DNA from: Prevotella sp. tf2-5
GTDB lineage: Bacteria > Bacteroidota > Bacteroidia > Bacteroidales > Bacteroidaceae
DNA: 64,000 nt
Assembly: GCF_900115435.1 (NCBI RefSeq)
Contig: NZ_FOWK01000001.1
Location: 248,001-312,000 of the forward strand
Reading direction: 5' to 3'
Shown: positions 1 through 7,645 of the stretch, piece by piece
Layout of the letters: each line of letters begins with the position of its first letter
Numbering within the stretch: the stretch's first letter is position 1
Notes under the pieces: generated by a model
Databases searched by the model: none
What the model saw: only the letters and a program-made list of their open reading frames with translations
Told to the model about the DNA's origin: nothing
Position numbers and translations under genes: made by a program

Positions 1-201
1 AAATTAGGTGTGCTGTCGGACCTGGAACTCCGTAGTATAACCGGTCACGAGTCGCAGAAGAACTTTGAGGGCTACATCCGGATAGGCATCTCGGAGCAGG
101 CCCAAAGAGTAGGCGATAAGATTAAGGCTGCTATGGAAGCGAAAAACAGGTTGATAAGTAGAAAAACACTAAGCGGTTTCAACTGTCAACCAGTCAAATG
201 A
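1..201 (+). CDS. Tyrosine recombinase (integrase), C-terminal fragment cut by the window edge
   Basis: The reading frame is open from the first base and ends at a TGA at 199-201. The visible 66 residues hold the end of a tyrosine recombinase catalytic domain: an ITGHES motif with the late catalytic histidine, then FEGYIRIGIS with the nucleophilic tyrosine nine residues later. It closely resembles the C-terminus of the complete integrase at 13336-14823; both contain ISEQAQRVGDKI. The rest of the gene lies left of the window, so it cannot be said whether it is intact. The genes after it (ATPase, restriction-modification, XRE) fit cargo of an integrated element. Confidence 0.85.
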   Translation, partial: KLGVLSDLELRSITGHESQKNFEGYIRIGISEQAQRVGDKIKAAMEAKNRLISRKTLSGFNCQPVK

Positions 202-285
202 TGAAAATATGCACGAGAAGCAACTTTTTCCTCACAAAAACATTAGAAAAAAGTTGGATTTCGTGCTAGTTTTAAAAAATAGTTG

Positions 286-294
286 TACCTTTGC
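286..294 (+). promoter_or_regulatory. Bacteroidetes -7 promoter box
   Basis: TACCTTTGC matches the TAnnTTTG consensus and lies 24 bases before the ATPase start. Its surroundings resemble the integrase promoter at 13305. No clear -33 element was seen. Confidence 0.6.
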
Positions 295-318
295 ACCAAA
301 TTATAAAAGACGGTAATT

Positions 319-1761
319 ATGGAGAGTCGCAATATTATAGGTAGAGATCGTGAAATGGCAGAGTTACAACGATGCTTGGACTCCGATCGTTCAGAACTTG
401 TCATCGTTTATGGAAGACGACGTGTTGGTAAAACATTTTTGGTAGACCAATTCTTCAATGAAACGTATGACTTTACTTTTGTCGGTGGCCACAAGCTATC
501 ACAGCGCATCCAGCTCCGTAATTTTGCCAAGGTATTGAAGAAAGCAATGAAGGAGCGGGCTCTACGTAAGTTTGCCGACTGGTTTGATGCATTTGACACC
601 CTAGAGGAATATCTTGAATCTTTACCATTAGCAAGGAAGAAAGTGGTGTTTATCGATGAAATGCCTTGGATAGACTCGCTTCGTTCCAACTTCACAGAAG
701 CATTTGAAAACTTCTGGAATGGGTGGGCGGCACGCCGTAAAGACATTATGTTTATTGCCAGCGGCTCAGCTACATCATGGATGATTGACAATCTTGTGGA
801 AAATCAGGGAGGCTTACATGCCCGCATAACCTGCCAGATATACCTTCGTCCATTTACTTTGAATGAGACCGAGCAGTATCTACAGGGACGTGGATGCTTG
901 TGGGACAGATTCCAAATAGCGCAGTGCTATATGTTCTTTGGTGGAGTCCCATTCTACTTAAGTCTTTTGGACACTAAAGATAGTCTTACGCAAAATGTTG
1001 ACAGGCTCTGTTTTGCACGTGGTGGAGCACTCAGACTGGAGTTTGATGAACTTTACAATGCCCTGTTTACCAATGCCGATAAGTACGTGGACATTGTACG
1101 ATTGTTAGCAGAGCGACGTTGCGGAATGACAAGTAGTGAGATTGCGAAAACGACCTCAATAGATGGGAAGCGACTTGCAAAGATGCTTAACAATCTTGAG
1201 CGTTGCGACTTCATCATGAAGTTCAGATACTATGGGAAGAATAGCAACGATGCCATTTATAAACTGACAGACTTCTATACCCTATTCTATATAAAGTACA
1301 TTGAGATATTTAAGGATTCATACGATGAACAGTGGTGGCAACATCACTCGATCTCACATAGTGTGGAGTCGTGGCAGGGTCTTACTTTTGAGTTATTGTG
1401 TCTGATGCATATCCGTCAAATACGGCAGGCTTTAAACATTGGTGGTGTTGCCACTGAGGTTTCCGCATGGTTCGACCAGGCAGACAAAAAGAAAGCTGTT
1501 CGAGGCTCTCAAATAGACCTCATTATTGAACGAGCCGACAGAATTATCCATCTTTGTGAAATGAAATTCAGTCAAAGTGAATATAGGATTACTGCCGATT
1601 ATGAGGAGAAGCTTCGTACCAGAATGGCACTATTCAAAGAAAAGACTAAGAACAAGCAGACGTTAGTACATACCTTCGTTACAACATTTGGCGTGGCTAA
1701 TGGGAAGCATTCAAGTCTTGTCCATAGCGAGGTTACTTTGGATGGGTTATTTATCGCATAA
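319..1761 (+). CDS. AAA+ ATPase with C-terminal DUF234-like nuclease-type domain
   Basis: This 480-residue protein belongs to the archaeal-type ATPase family common on bacterial accessory DNA. The Walker A motif GRRRVGKT is at residues 32-39 and the Walker B motif FIDE at 111-114. A winged-helix-like middle follows. The C-terminal part carries D400 and E414-x-K416, the spacing of a PD-(D/E)xK nuclease core as described for DUF234. No biochemical role is established for most members; defence or toxin-like functions have been suggested. The gene has its own -7 box and sits between an integrase fragment and a restriction-modification system, so it is probably cargo. The family is secure and the function is not. 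Confidence 0.8.
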   Translation: MESRNIIGRDREMAELQRCLDSDRSELVIVYGRRRVGKTFLVDQFFNETYDFTFVGGHKLSQRIQLRNFAKVLKKAMKERALRKFADWFDAFDTLEEYLESLPLARKKVVFIDEMPWIDSLRSNFTEAFENFWNGWAARRKDIMFIASGSATSWMIDNLVENQGGLHARITCQIYLRPFTLNETEQYLQGRGCLWDRFQIAQCYMFFGGVPFYLSLLDTKDSLTQNVDRLCFARGGALRLEFDELYNALFTNADKYVDIVRLLAERRCGMTSSEIAKTTSIDGKRLAKMLNNLERCDFIMKFRYYGKNSNDAIYKLTDFYTLFYIKYIEIFKDSYDEQWWQHHSISHSVESWQGLTFELLCLMHIRQIRQALNIGGVATEVSAWFDQADKKKAVRGSQIDLIIERADRIIHLCEMKFSQSEYRITADYEEKLRTRMALFKEKTKNKQTLVHTFVTTFGVANGKHSSLVHSEVTLDGLFIA

Positions 1762-1817
1762 AATGGATCTGCATAATTATCATGGCAGTTAAGGCTCGCA
1801 GGTTGGGTAATGCAATT

Positions 1818-1943
1818 CTAACGGAAGCGATGAATAGAGTGGAGACAACTTCCAAGATAGTGAGTATACTCATGCTCTTTATCTGGGTCATTCTTCAACG
1901 CTTCGAGCATCTGCTCCGTCTTAATCCATTTCTTTTCTTTCAT
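1818..1943 (-). CDS. Small hypothetical protein, 41 residues
   Basis: An ATG at 1943 opens a 41-residue frame that begins MKEKKWIKTEQMLEALK and ends at a TAG at 1818. It is charged and predicted helical. The support is positional: TACCTTTGC (a TAnnTTTG box) lies 12 bases upstream on the same strand, and no better frame explains this gap between the ATPase and the restriction gene. A second in-frame ATG at 1949 is almost against the -7 box. I do not recognise a family; it could be a small regulator or a gene remnant. Confidence 0.4.
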   Translation of the reverse strand: MKEKKWIKTEQMLEALKNDPDKEHEYTHYLGSCLHSIHRFR

Positions 1944-1955
1944 AACCATTTTTCG

Positions 1956-1964
1956 GCAAAGGTA
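1956..1964 (-). promoter_or_regulatory. Minus-strand -7 promoter box
   Basis: TACCTTTGC on the minus strand, 12 bases before the ATG of the small frame ending at 1818. It is the main reason to treat that frame as real. Confidence 0.45.
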
Positions 1965-2066
1965 GGAGATCAAGCCGGGATAGTCAAAAGAATTTGATCT
2001 ATTTCTGCGGATATATTTTTTGTATGCTTTTTCTTAACGATTGAGAATTTATTCAAAAATTCTTTG

Positions 2067-2074
2067 TATTTTTG
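2067..2074 (+). promoter_or_regulatory. -7 promoter box of the restriction-modification operon
   Basis: TATTTTTG fits TAnnTTTG and lies 21 bases before the endonuclease start. Confidence 0.5.
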
Positions 2075-2095
2075 TACCCAATATAGAAAATCAAA

Positions 2096-3553
2096 ATGAA
2101 TGAGGTGAAAAATTCAACTAGAATATTTACAAGGCAACAAGTTGAAAACTTGTTGAAAGTAACTATTGGTAAAACTTTGTTACAGGTGGATACTCATGGA
2201 TTGTTTGCTCATCATGAGGGTAGAGACAAAGTAAAAGGAATAGCAGGTGACATCATTGAGGAGTCTGTTCTTGGATGCAAAAAAGATAGTGAACAGAAAC
2301 CAGACATTATAGTTGATGGTGTACAGACGGAATTGAAGACAACAGGAATGATTGAGCCAAAGAAAAAAGATTCGATCTATGTCTATGAGTGTAAAGAACC
2401 CGTAAGTATTACCGCTGTTTCAATTCCTGTTATTGTTAATGAGGAGTTTGAAACCTCTAACTTCTGGCACAAACTTGCCCATATGATTTGGGTGTACTAT
2501 TGGTATAAGTCGCCTGTGACTGTAAAATTGGATGGGTATAAGGATTTCCCTATATTGGGATACCAATTTTACGAGTTCAGCGAGGAAGACAAAGTGTTGC
2601 TGAGGCAAGACTGGCTATTGGTTCGCGACTTTCTGATTATGATTCACCGTGAATACCATTCTCAGAGTAAGCGAGAGGAGCAATACCCACGTCTTTCTCA
2701 TGAATTGCGAGGCAAACTGATGTTAATAGACACGGCACCAAAGTTTCCAAACAATCCAAGATTCCGTCTCAAGCGGGCTTATGCAACCGTTATTGCCGAC
2801 CAATATTTCTCGAAGAAACATTTTGAGAAACTTAATGAACGCATTAGTAAATATGCAGACATTGACAGAAAATGCCAACTAATGACATTAAGATACAAAG
2901 GTAAGACATTCAAGCAGATGGCTAAAGAACTAAGAGTTGACATTAAATTGGATGTGAAAAACTTTGCAGAGAGTGCTGTCGTGAAAATGTTTGGAGGTCA
3001 TGCTTCGAAATTAAATGATATAGAGGATTTCGCCAAGATAGGGATTATTGCTAAGAGTGTCCCTTTGTTATCTAATGGTAAGGGGAAAGAAGATATGAAA
3101 CTATTCTTACCAAATCTTGTTGATTGGACGAAAGAGTCAGAATTTGAGGAATCAGCAATCTACGATTACTTTGCAGGGCATCATTTTCTTCTAATTATTT
3201 ATAAGCATATTGGCTGTGATGTTGTATTTGAAGGCTTCAAGAGAGTATTCTTTGACGAGAAGTTTATTATGGAGAATGTGAAGAAAACTTGGGATGATGT
3301 GCGTAACCTTATTACAAACAAAAAACTTGAGATTGTACAAAAAACGAAAAAGGATGGGAGCGTGAGGATTAATAAATCTGGCACTATTATGGAATCACCT
3401 AATTTCCCAAAACTTGCAACCCATAAAGTATTTGTTAGAGGAGGCGCATCTAAGACTTTGGATAAATATAAGACCCTTGAAATAAACGGTCTGAAAATGC
3501 TGCCTCAATATATTTGGCTCGATAAGAAATATGTACAAGAACTAATAAAATAA
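2096..3553 (+). CDS. Sau3AI/MutH-family type II restriction endonuclease
   Basis: This 485-residue protein has the Sau3AI/MutH nuclease signature near its N-terminus. KGIAGDIIEES is followed by KPDIIVDG with D70 and then E79-x-K81 (ELKTTG), the metal-binding D...ExK centre of the fold. Sau3AI is a single-polypeptide enzyme of about this length that cuts before GATC and carries a second MutH-like domain lacking catalysis, which may occupy the C-terminal half here. The stop overlaps the methyltransferase start by one base (TAATG), so the two are coexpressed. GATC specificity is inferred from the family only. Confidence 0.85.
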   Translation: MNEVKNSTRIFTRQQVENLLKVTIGKTLLQVDTHGLFAHHEGRDKVKGIAGDIIEESVLGCKKDSEQKPDIIVDGVQTELKTTGMIEPKKKDSIYVYECKEPVSITAVSIPVIVNEEFETSNFWHKLAHMIWVYYWYKSPVTVKLDGYKDFPILGYQFYEFSEEDKVLLRQDWLLVRDFLIMIHREYHSQSKREEQYPRLSHELRGKLMLIDTAPKFPNNPRFRLKRAYATVIADQYFSKKHFEKLNERISKYADIDRKCQLMTLRYKGKTFKQMAKELRVDIKLDVKNFAESAVVKMFGGHASKLNDIEDFAKIGIIAKSVPLLSNGKGKEDMKLFLPNLVDWTKESEFEESAIYDYFAGHHFLLIIYKHIGCDVVFEGFKRVFFDEKFIMENVKKTWDDVRNLITNKKLEIVQKTKKDGSVRINKSGTIMESPNFPKLATHKVFVRGGASKTLDKYKTLEINGLKMLPQYIWLDKKYVQELIK

Positions 3554-5274
3554 TGGCAAAGAATATTATTCGTGTTGTAGAACTGTTTGCTGGTGTAGGA
3601 GGCTTCCGCATCGGACTTGAAGGTGCGTCAGATGCTTATGAGACTGTATGGAATAATCAGTGGGAACCTTCCACACAGCATCAAGATGCATCATTGGTGT
3701 ATCGTGCACGTTTTGGAGAGAAAGGGCATTCTAATAAAGATATAAACTTGGTACCAACTACAGAAATACCAGACCATGATTTACTTGTTGGTGGATTTCC
3801 CTGTCAAGACTATTCCGTTGCTGCTTCTTTAAGCAAATCTGGTGGAATTGAAGGTAAAAAGGGAGTTCTATGGTGGCAGATATATCGTATATTATTTGAA
3901 AAAGGAGACAAACGTCCGAAGTATATCTTCTTTGAGAATGTAGATCGCCTTTTAAATTCACCAGCAACACAAAGAGGACGTGACTTTGCTATTATTCTGG
4001 CTTCTTTGGCAGATTTGGGATATATTGTAGAATGGCGTATCATTAATGCTGCAGATTATGGAATGCCACAACGTAGAAGAAGAACCTATATTGTCGGATA
4101 CCAAACAGATACAGTTATCGCCCAGAAAATGGAATCAATGGCAGACTGGGTTGAATTTGATGGTGTATTAGCTAAAGCATTTGAGTATAAAGCAAAGCCT
4201 GGCACATTGTCAGAATTTAATATTGAAGGTACTATTCAGCAAGTTTCTGCCAAATTTAATAAAGGAAAGAAAGTAAGTCCCTTTGGCAATGCAGGTGTGA
4301 TGATGAATCGTCATGTCTATTCTGTTGATGCAGAACCTGTATACGATGGTCCACGTCAAACGCTGGGAGGAAATTTGGTTGATGAGAATCTCGTGCCAGA
4401 AGATTTCTTTATTTCAGAAGAGGATTTACCAAAATGGAAATACGAGAAGGGAGCAAAGAAGATTAATCGTGTATCAAAAGAAGGATATGAATATGTCTTT
4501 TCCGAGGGTGGAATGGCTTTCCCTGACTATTTAGACCAACCGTCTCGAACTATTATAACAGGGGAGGGTGGAACTGCACCTTCACGTTTTAAACATGTAG
4601 TTAAGACAAAGTCTGGTCGTTATCGTCGTTTGTTGCCTATCGAGTTAGAACGTATGAACATGTTTCCAGACAATCATACATATCATCCTGAAGTTACTGA
4701 TGGCAGACGTGCTTTCTTGATGGGAAATGCTTTAGTATGTGGTATTGTTGAACAGATAGGGAAGAGCCTATATCAGTTCATCTATGACGAGGCTCCTGTA
4801 TCTTCGCGTCCTATATTTATAAAACGTGATGCAAAACCAATGCTGGACTTAGGGCTATTTGCTGATGAGAAACCTATATTTGTAGTAAATCGTCCAAAAA
4901 AAGAATATACTCTTGATAAAGCAAAGCATTTGCTAATTGGCCTTGTGAAGAAAGACAATGAAGATTATTTCTTAAAAGAAGAGCCTACAAAGATATATTA
5001 TACAGGTAAGACTTCTTCATTCCCTTCGACAGTGGCATTGAATAAACTCTATTATTTCATGCCTTATATTAAGGAAAAAGGTGTTCGTGACCTATATTTG
5101 ATTCGTGTGGCTAGGGTTGGGAGTAAGGCAGAAATACATCCAGAGTCAAAAGATGAAGACCCAAGACTTGTGTTTGAATTGGAATACTTAGAGAGCCTAC
5201 CAAATTATGAAATGATAAAGCTTAATAGGTATTGGTTTAAGGATACATTATTAGGGAAGATTTTTAGAGAGTAA
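3553..5274 (+). CDS. DNA (cytosine-5) methyltransferase of the Sau3AI-like system
   Basis: Motifs appear in canonical order: motif I (FAGVGGF, residues 12-18), motif IV (GGFPCQDYS, catalytic C84), motif VI (ENV), motif VIII (MPQRRRRTYIVGY) and a C-terminal GNAL region of motif X. It transfers a methyl group from S-adenosylmethionine to C5 of cytosine and protects host DNA from the partner nuclease. At 573 residues it is longer than simple members such as HhaI methyltransferase (327). About 150 residues after motif X (roughly 425-573) match nothing I recognise. It is translationally coupled to the nuclease by TAATG. Confidence 0.92.
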   Translation: MAKNIIRVVELFAGVGGFRIGLEGASDAYETVWNNQWEPSTQHQDASLVYRARFGEKGHSNKDINLVPTTEIPDHDLLVGGFPCQDYSVAASLSKSGGIEGKKGVLWWQIYRILFEKGDKRPKYIFFENVDRLLNSPATQRGRDFAIILASLADLGYIVEWRIINAADYGMPQRRRRTYIVGYQTDTVIAQKMESMADWVEFDGVLAKAFEYKAKPGTLSEFNIEGTIQQVSAKFNKGKKVSPFGNAGVMMNRHVYSVDAEPVYDGPRQTLGGNLVDENLVPEDFFISEEDLPKWKYEKGAKKINRVSKEGYEYVFSEGGMAFPDYLDQPSRTIITGEGGTAPSRFKHVVKTKSGRYRRLLPIELERMNMFPDNHTYHPEVTDGRRAFLMGNALVCGIVEQIGKSLYQFIYDEAPVSSRPIFIKRDAKPMLDLGLFADEKPIFVVNRPKKEYTLDKAKHLLIGLVKKDNEDYFLKEEPTKIYYTGKTSSFPSTVALNKLYYFMPYIKEKGVRDLYLIRVARVGSKAEIHPESKDEDPRLVFELEYLESLPNYEMIKLNRYWFKDTLLGKIFRE

Positions 5275-5354
5275 TATCAGTGATTTATATAATTTACAAA
5301 TTGCCCACTGATAGTAATGGTAGCATTGAAGACTGATTTTATATGTATACATTA

Positions 5355-5444
5355 CTATGATTGTGAGTATACTTCTTTCACCATTTGATGCAGTAACTCA
5401 CGTGCTTTTTCAAGATCCATTGTCTCAGTGTCTTGAGTGGTCAT
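5355..5444 (-). CDS. Possible 29-residue peptide after the XRE gene
   Basis: An ATG at 5444 starts a short frame (MTTQDTETMDLEKARELL...) ending at a TAG at 5355. It is in the same frame as the XRE gene and begins 27 bases after that gene's stop, so it could be a separate cistron or a former C-terminal extension. Composition is amphipathic and helical. Nothing else supports it. Confidence 0.2.
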   Translation of the reverse strand: MTTQDTETMDLEKARELLHQMVKEVYSQS

Positions 5445-5474
5445 AATCGGTTCGTCAATATTTTTATTGTATGT

Positions 5475-5777
5475 TTAATACACAGGCTTCACCACTTCCA
5501 CCCTCATTCCGAGGGCGGCAATGATACGGTAGAATACACCAACACTGGGGGTAATGACGCCATTTTCTATCTTTGAGATGTATGATTTTGTGGTCTGTGT
5601 ACGCTCAGCTAGTTCGCTTTGAGTCATCTTAGCCTCTTTGCGAGCATCCTGAAGTATCTGACCTGAATAGAACGAATAGGCAGCCTCTTCGGCTCTTGCA
5701 CGTTCGGGAGTACCTTCCTTACCGAACTTGGCATCAAGAACGGCATCGTAGTCAACGATTTTGTGATTGTTTGTCAT
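5475..5777 (-). CDS. XRE-family HTH regulator, HigA-like antitoxin
   Basis: I place the start at the ATG at 5777, giving 100 residues beginning MTNNHKIVDYDAV. An upstream in-frame start would lie on the far side of the -7 box at 5782-5790 and cannot be on the same transcript. The last 60 residues form an XRE helix-turn-helix (MTQSELAERTQTTKSYISKIENG). The family is common in Bacteroidetes and often works as an antitoxin or autorepressor with a RelE/HigB-type toxin. No toxin gene is visible next to it. The mRNA seems to start at or near the ATG, so it may be leaderless. Confidence 0.75.
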   Translation of the reverse strand: MTNNHKIVDYDAVLDAKFGKEGTPERARAEEAAYSFYSGQILQDARKEAKMTQSELAERTQTTKSYISKIENGVITPSVGVFYRIIAALGMRVEVVKPVY

Positions 5778-5781
5778 GGGT

Positions 5782-5790
5782 GCAAAGTTA
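5782..5790 (-). promoter_or_regulatory. -7 box of the XRE gene, almost touching the start codon
   Basis: TAACTTTGC on the minus strand ends five bases before the ATG at 5777. This leaves no room for a ribosome-binding site and fixes the start choice. Confidence 0.55.
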
Positions 5791-5909
5791 GCAAAAGTTG
5801 TCGGATTATGCAACTTTTTGAGGAGATTTTTATTCAAAACGTGCTATGATACTCTATAAAACGCTTGCCAAAGTATCTCTGAATGTCATGATATTATAGG
5901 AACTGATAC

Positions 5910-6200
5910 TTAAAAAGTGATGTCAGGTACCTGTCCCTTCTGACATTGGGCGTCTTCAAAAAACCGCATAAACCGCAACCTGTTCTGAGAGGCAATCTGC
6001 TGGCTACAGCCCAGCATTTCGGCTATCGTCTCAACTGAATATTGAATCATGTCCCTCGCAAAACAATCTGCCTCATTCTGGAAACGAGGTGATGACAGGC
6101 TAATGTCGGGGGATGACTTTACCTTCTTGCTCTGGCAAGCGTCTCCTTTCGTCGCCGAGCGGTCATTCATTATCTTTGCGGAAGCGAGTATTATCTGCAT
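5910..6200 (-). pseudogene. Truncated yaaA (peroxide stress resistance protein)
   Basis: The first about 75 residues fit the N-terminus of the YaaA/DUF328 family: MQIILASAKIMND, SPRFQNEA, and then a stretch ending ASQNRLRFMRFFED. YaaA proteins are normally about 250 residues and limit iron-driven oxidative damage. Here the frame stops after 96 residues, the last dozen do not fit the family, and nothing downstream continues it in any frame. It lies nine bases after the C_GCAxxG_C_C gene, so it is probably the broken last gene of the nitrite-stress operon. The family match is from memory of the conserved N-terminus. Confidence 0.55.
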
Positions 6201-6209
6201 ATTTGACTT

Positions 6210-6596
6210 CTACCCATTTAATTGTTCTTCAAGAAATTCTGCTGCATCAGCTACACAGTCAGGACATTCTCTGAGTACCACCTTTGTTCCGATACCTTTC
6301 AGCAGCTTGCATTGTGTGGCTCCGTTTCTCTCTTGGAACTTGGTCATTATCTGACGCATCTGTTTCATGGACTTTGCCTTATCTTTGTTAACTAATCCCA
6401 GAACGAGGCCAGATCCAACAAGTGCGCCACATGTACCTTCCATATTTCCCATACCACCACCAAAAGCCCCAGCAATGTTCATGGCTTCATCCTCACTGAT
6501 TCCAGCTATATCTGCGTAGGTGTGAAGAATTGCTTGGGCGCAATTATGGCTGTTGCACCTCTTTTTCTCTGCTGCTATTTGTTTTCTTGTTTCCAT
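6210..6596 (-). CDS. C_GCAxxG_C_C family redox-type protein
   Basis: This 128-residue protein has the cysteine pattern that names the family: an early cysteine pair (CNSHNCAQ), then GTCGALVGSGLVLG, then two late cysteines (CKLL and CPDCV). Members are small, probably cofactor-binding proteins of uncertain role, often found near redox enzymes. It directly abuts the YgbA-like gene and lies in the nrf-linked minus-strand run. A glycine-rich stretch (GAFGGGMGN) precedes the GTCG motif, as usual. Function in nitrosative stress is inferred from context only. Confidence 0.85.
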   Translation of the reverse strand: METRKQIAAEKKRCNSHNCAQAILHTYADIAGISEDEAMNIAGAFGGGMGNMEGTCGALVGSGLVLGLVNKDKAKSMKQMRQIMTKFQERNGATQCKLLKGIGTKVVLRECPDCVADAAEFLEEQLNG

Positions 6597-7127
6597 TTAT
6601 TCTTTTTTCTTTTTGAGTTTATTTTTTAACCGCTTGTAGCCCTCAACACCAAGAATTGTAAGACCTCCATATTGACAGGTCTTAGCCAATCCGAATAGTA
6701 TAGTCCATAAGAATCCCTTTGCAGCAACACTTGTTGGTAGCAGCATCTGGGCGAAGGAAAGGATATAGAAGGGTATGCAGCACAAAAGAACAATAACACC
6801 AGTTCTGAAAGAGAGCGACTGGAGCCAGTGTTTCACTATATGAAAAAAATGAATGAAGGCATCCTTTGGGGCATACCATATCATTCTTGGCCCTTCCCAG
6901 CGCATCACTTCACGGATGGCCTCGCGCTCTTTAGGAGCATAGCAATGGGTAGGACAATCCTTGCAAGCTGTCTTCTGTTCGCCATACGTGCAATGATCAA
7001 GACGACGACAAGCGAAGTCTGCCAGATGCAAGTATTCATCCGGCATTGTGTCCTGATGAAGATGATGGCGACAATACAGCTCAATCATCTTACGGACTAT
7101 TCGCTTCTCTTGCTCAATCCTGGTCAT
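6597..7127 (-). CDS. YgbA_NO family protein with a membrane C-terminus
   Basis: Residues 1-100 match the family named for the nitric-oxide-inducible E. coli gene ygbA: VRKMIELYCRHHH-type start, CTYGEQKTACKDCPTHCY with a four-cysteine cluster, and REVMRWEGPRMIW. YgbA has been tied to recovery from nitric oxide damage. After the domain, two hydrophobic segments (about 108-128 and 138-162) and a lysine-rich tail add a membrane part not found in the simple form. The start overlaps the stop of the flavoprotein gene (ATGA), so it is translationally coupled within the nrf run. Its position supports a role in handling nitrite or NO. Confidence 0.8.
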   Translation of the reverse strand: MTRIEQEKRIVRKMIELYCRHHLHQDTMPDEYLHLADFACRRLDHCTYGEQKTACKDCPTHCYAPKEREAIREVMRWEGPRMIWYAPKDAFIHFFHIVKHWLQSLSFRTGVIVLLCCIPFYILSFAQMLLPTSVAAKGFLWTILFGLAKTCQYGGLTILGVEGYKRLKNKLKKKKE

Positions 7128-7639
7128 TTCATTCTGCCATATTTCATTTCTTCACCCTGTTTATCATACTGTTTACGCTTACCAACGGGAGGTTCAGTCA
7201 GAGTAATCCTAACCACTGCTGTCCGTTCGAGACTTCTGGCAATAGCATCATCGAAAGCATCCATATGATGAGGGAGAAAACGCTGGCAGATAGCTCTCAG
7301 ACCAGCAATCTTCTCTTCGTGGTCTGTCACAATCTCTGCCTTGCCTACGGCGGTTGCAGATTTGTATTGTAGCGTAAAACTTCCATCTTTAGGGCCAACC
7401 GTAGGCGCACATTTAGTAACTGCCGAGAGGAATACAGTCGGACAGTGACGGATGCAGTCCAACTTGTCACCCTCCAAGGCACAATGGAAATAGAAGGTTT
7501 TCTCGTCTGTGCGTACCAACGACAGAGGTAATCCGTATGGACTCCCATCTGATTTAATCATGCTGACTGTAACATATGGTGCCTTATCTAACACCTCCAA
7601 AGCGAAGGCGGCATCCATCTCTCTACTTGCTTTTCTCAT
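7124..7639 (-). CDS. Pyridoxamine 5'-phosphate oxidase-like flavoprotein (NimA-like)
   Basis: This 171-residue protein fits the split-barrel FMN-binding family that includes NimA nitroimidazole reductases. Typical elements are an N-terminal RKASREMD, GSPYGLPLSLV in the first strands, and FYFHCALEGDKLDCIR, the usual flavin-site stretch. Members bind FMN or F420 and reduce varied substrates, so the exact reaction is unknown. It follows the CcsA-like gene by six bases and overlaps the YgbA-like gene, so it lies in the nitrite-reduction operon. A role in reducing nitro or nitroso compounds is possible but inferred. Confidence 0.8.
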   Translation of the reverse strand: MRKASREMDAAFALEVLDKAPYVTVSMIKSDGSPYGLPLSLVRTDEKTFYFHCALEGDKLDCIRHCPTVFLSAVTKCAPTVGPKDGSFTLQYKSATAVGKAEIVTDHEEKIAGLRAICQRFLPHHMDAFDDAIARSLERTAVVRITLTEPPVGKRKQYDKQGEEMKYGRMK

Positions 7640-7645
7640 AGTTGT

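Noticed and set aside
1782..1997. Plus-strand frame of 71 residues after the ATPase
   Set aside because: It has no promoter or ribosome site and lies over the minus-strand frame that does have a -7 box.
5838..5905. Possible toxin gene just upstream of the XRE gene
   Set aside because: One minus-strand frame gives only about 19 residues after a stop; too short to support a toxin or a remnant.
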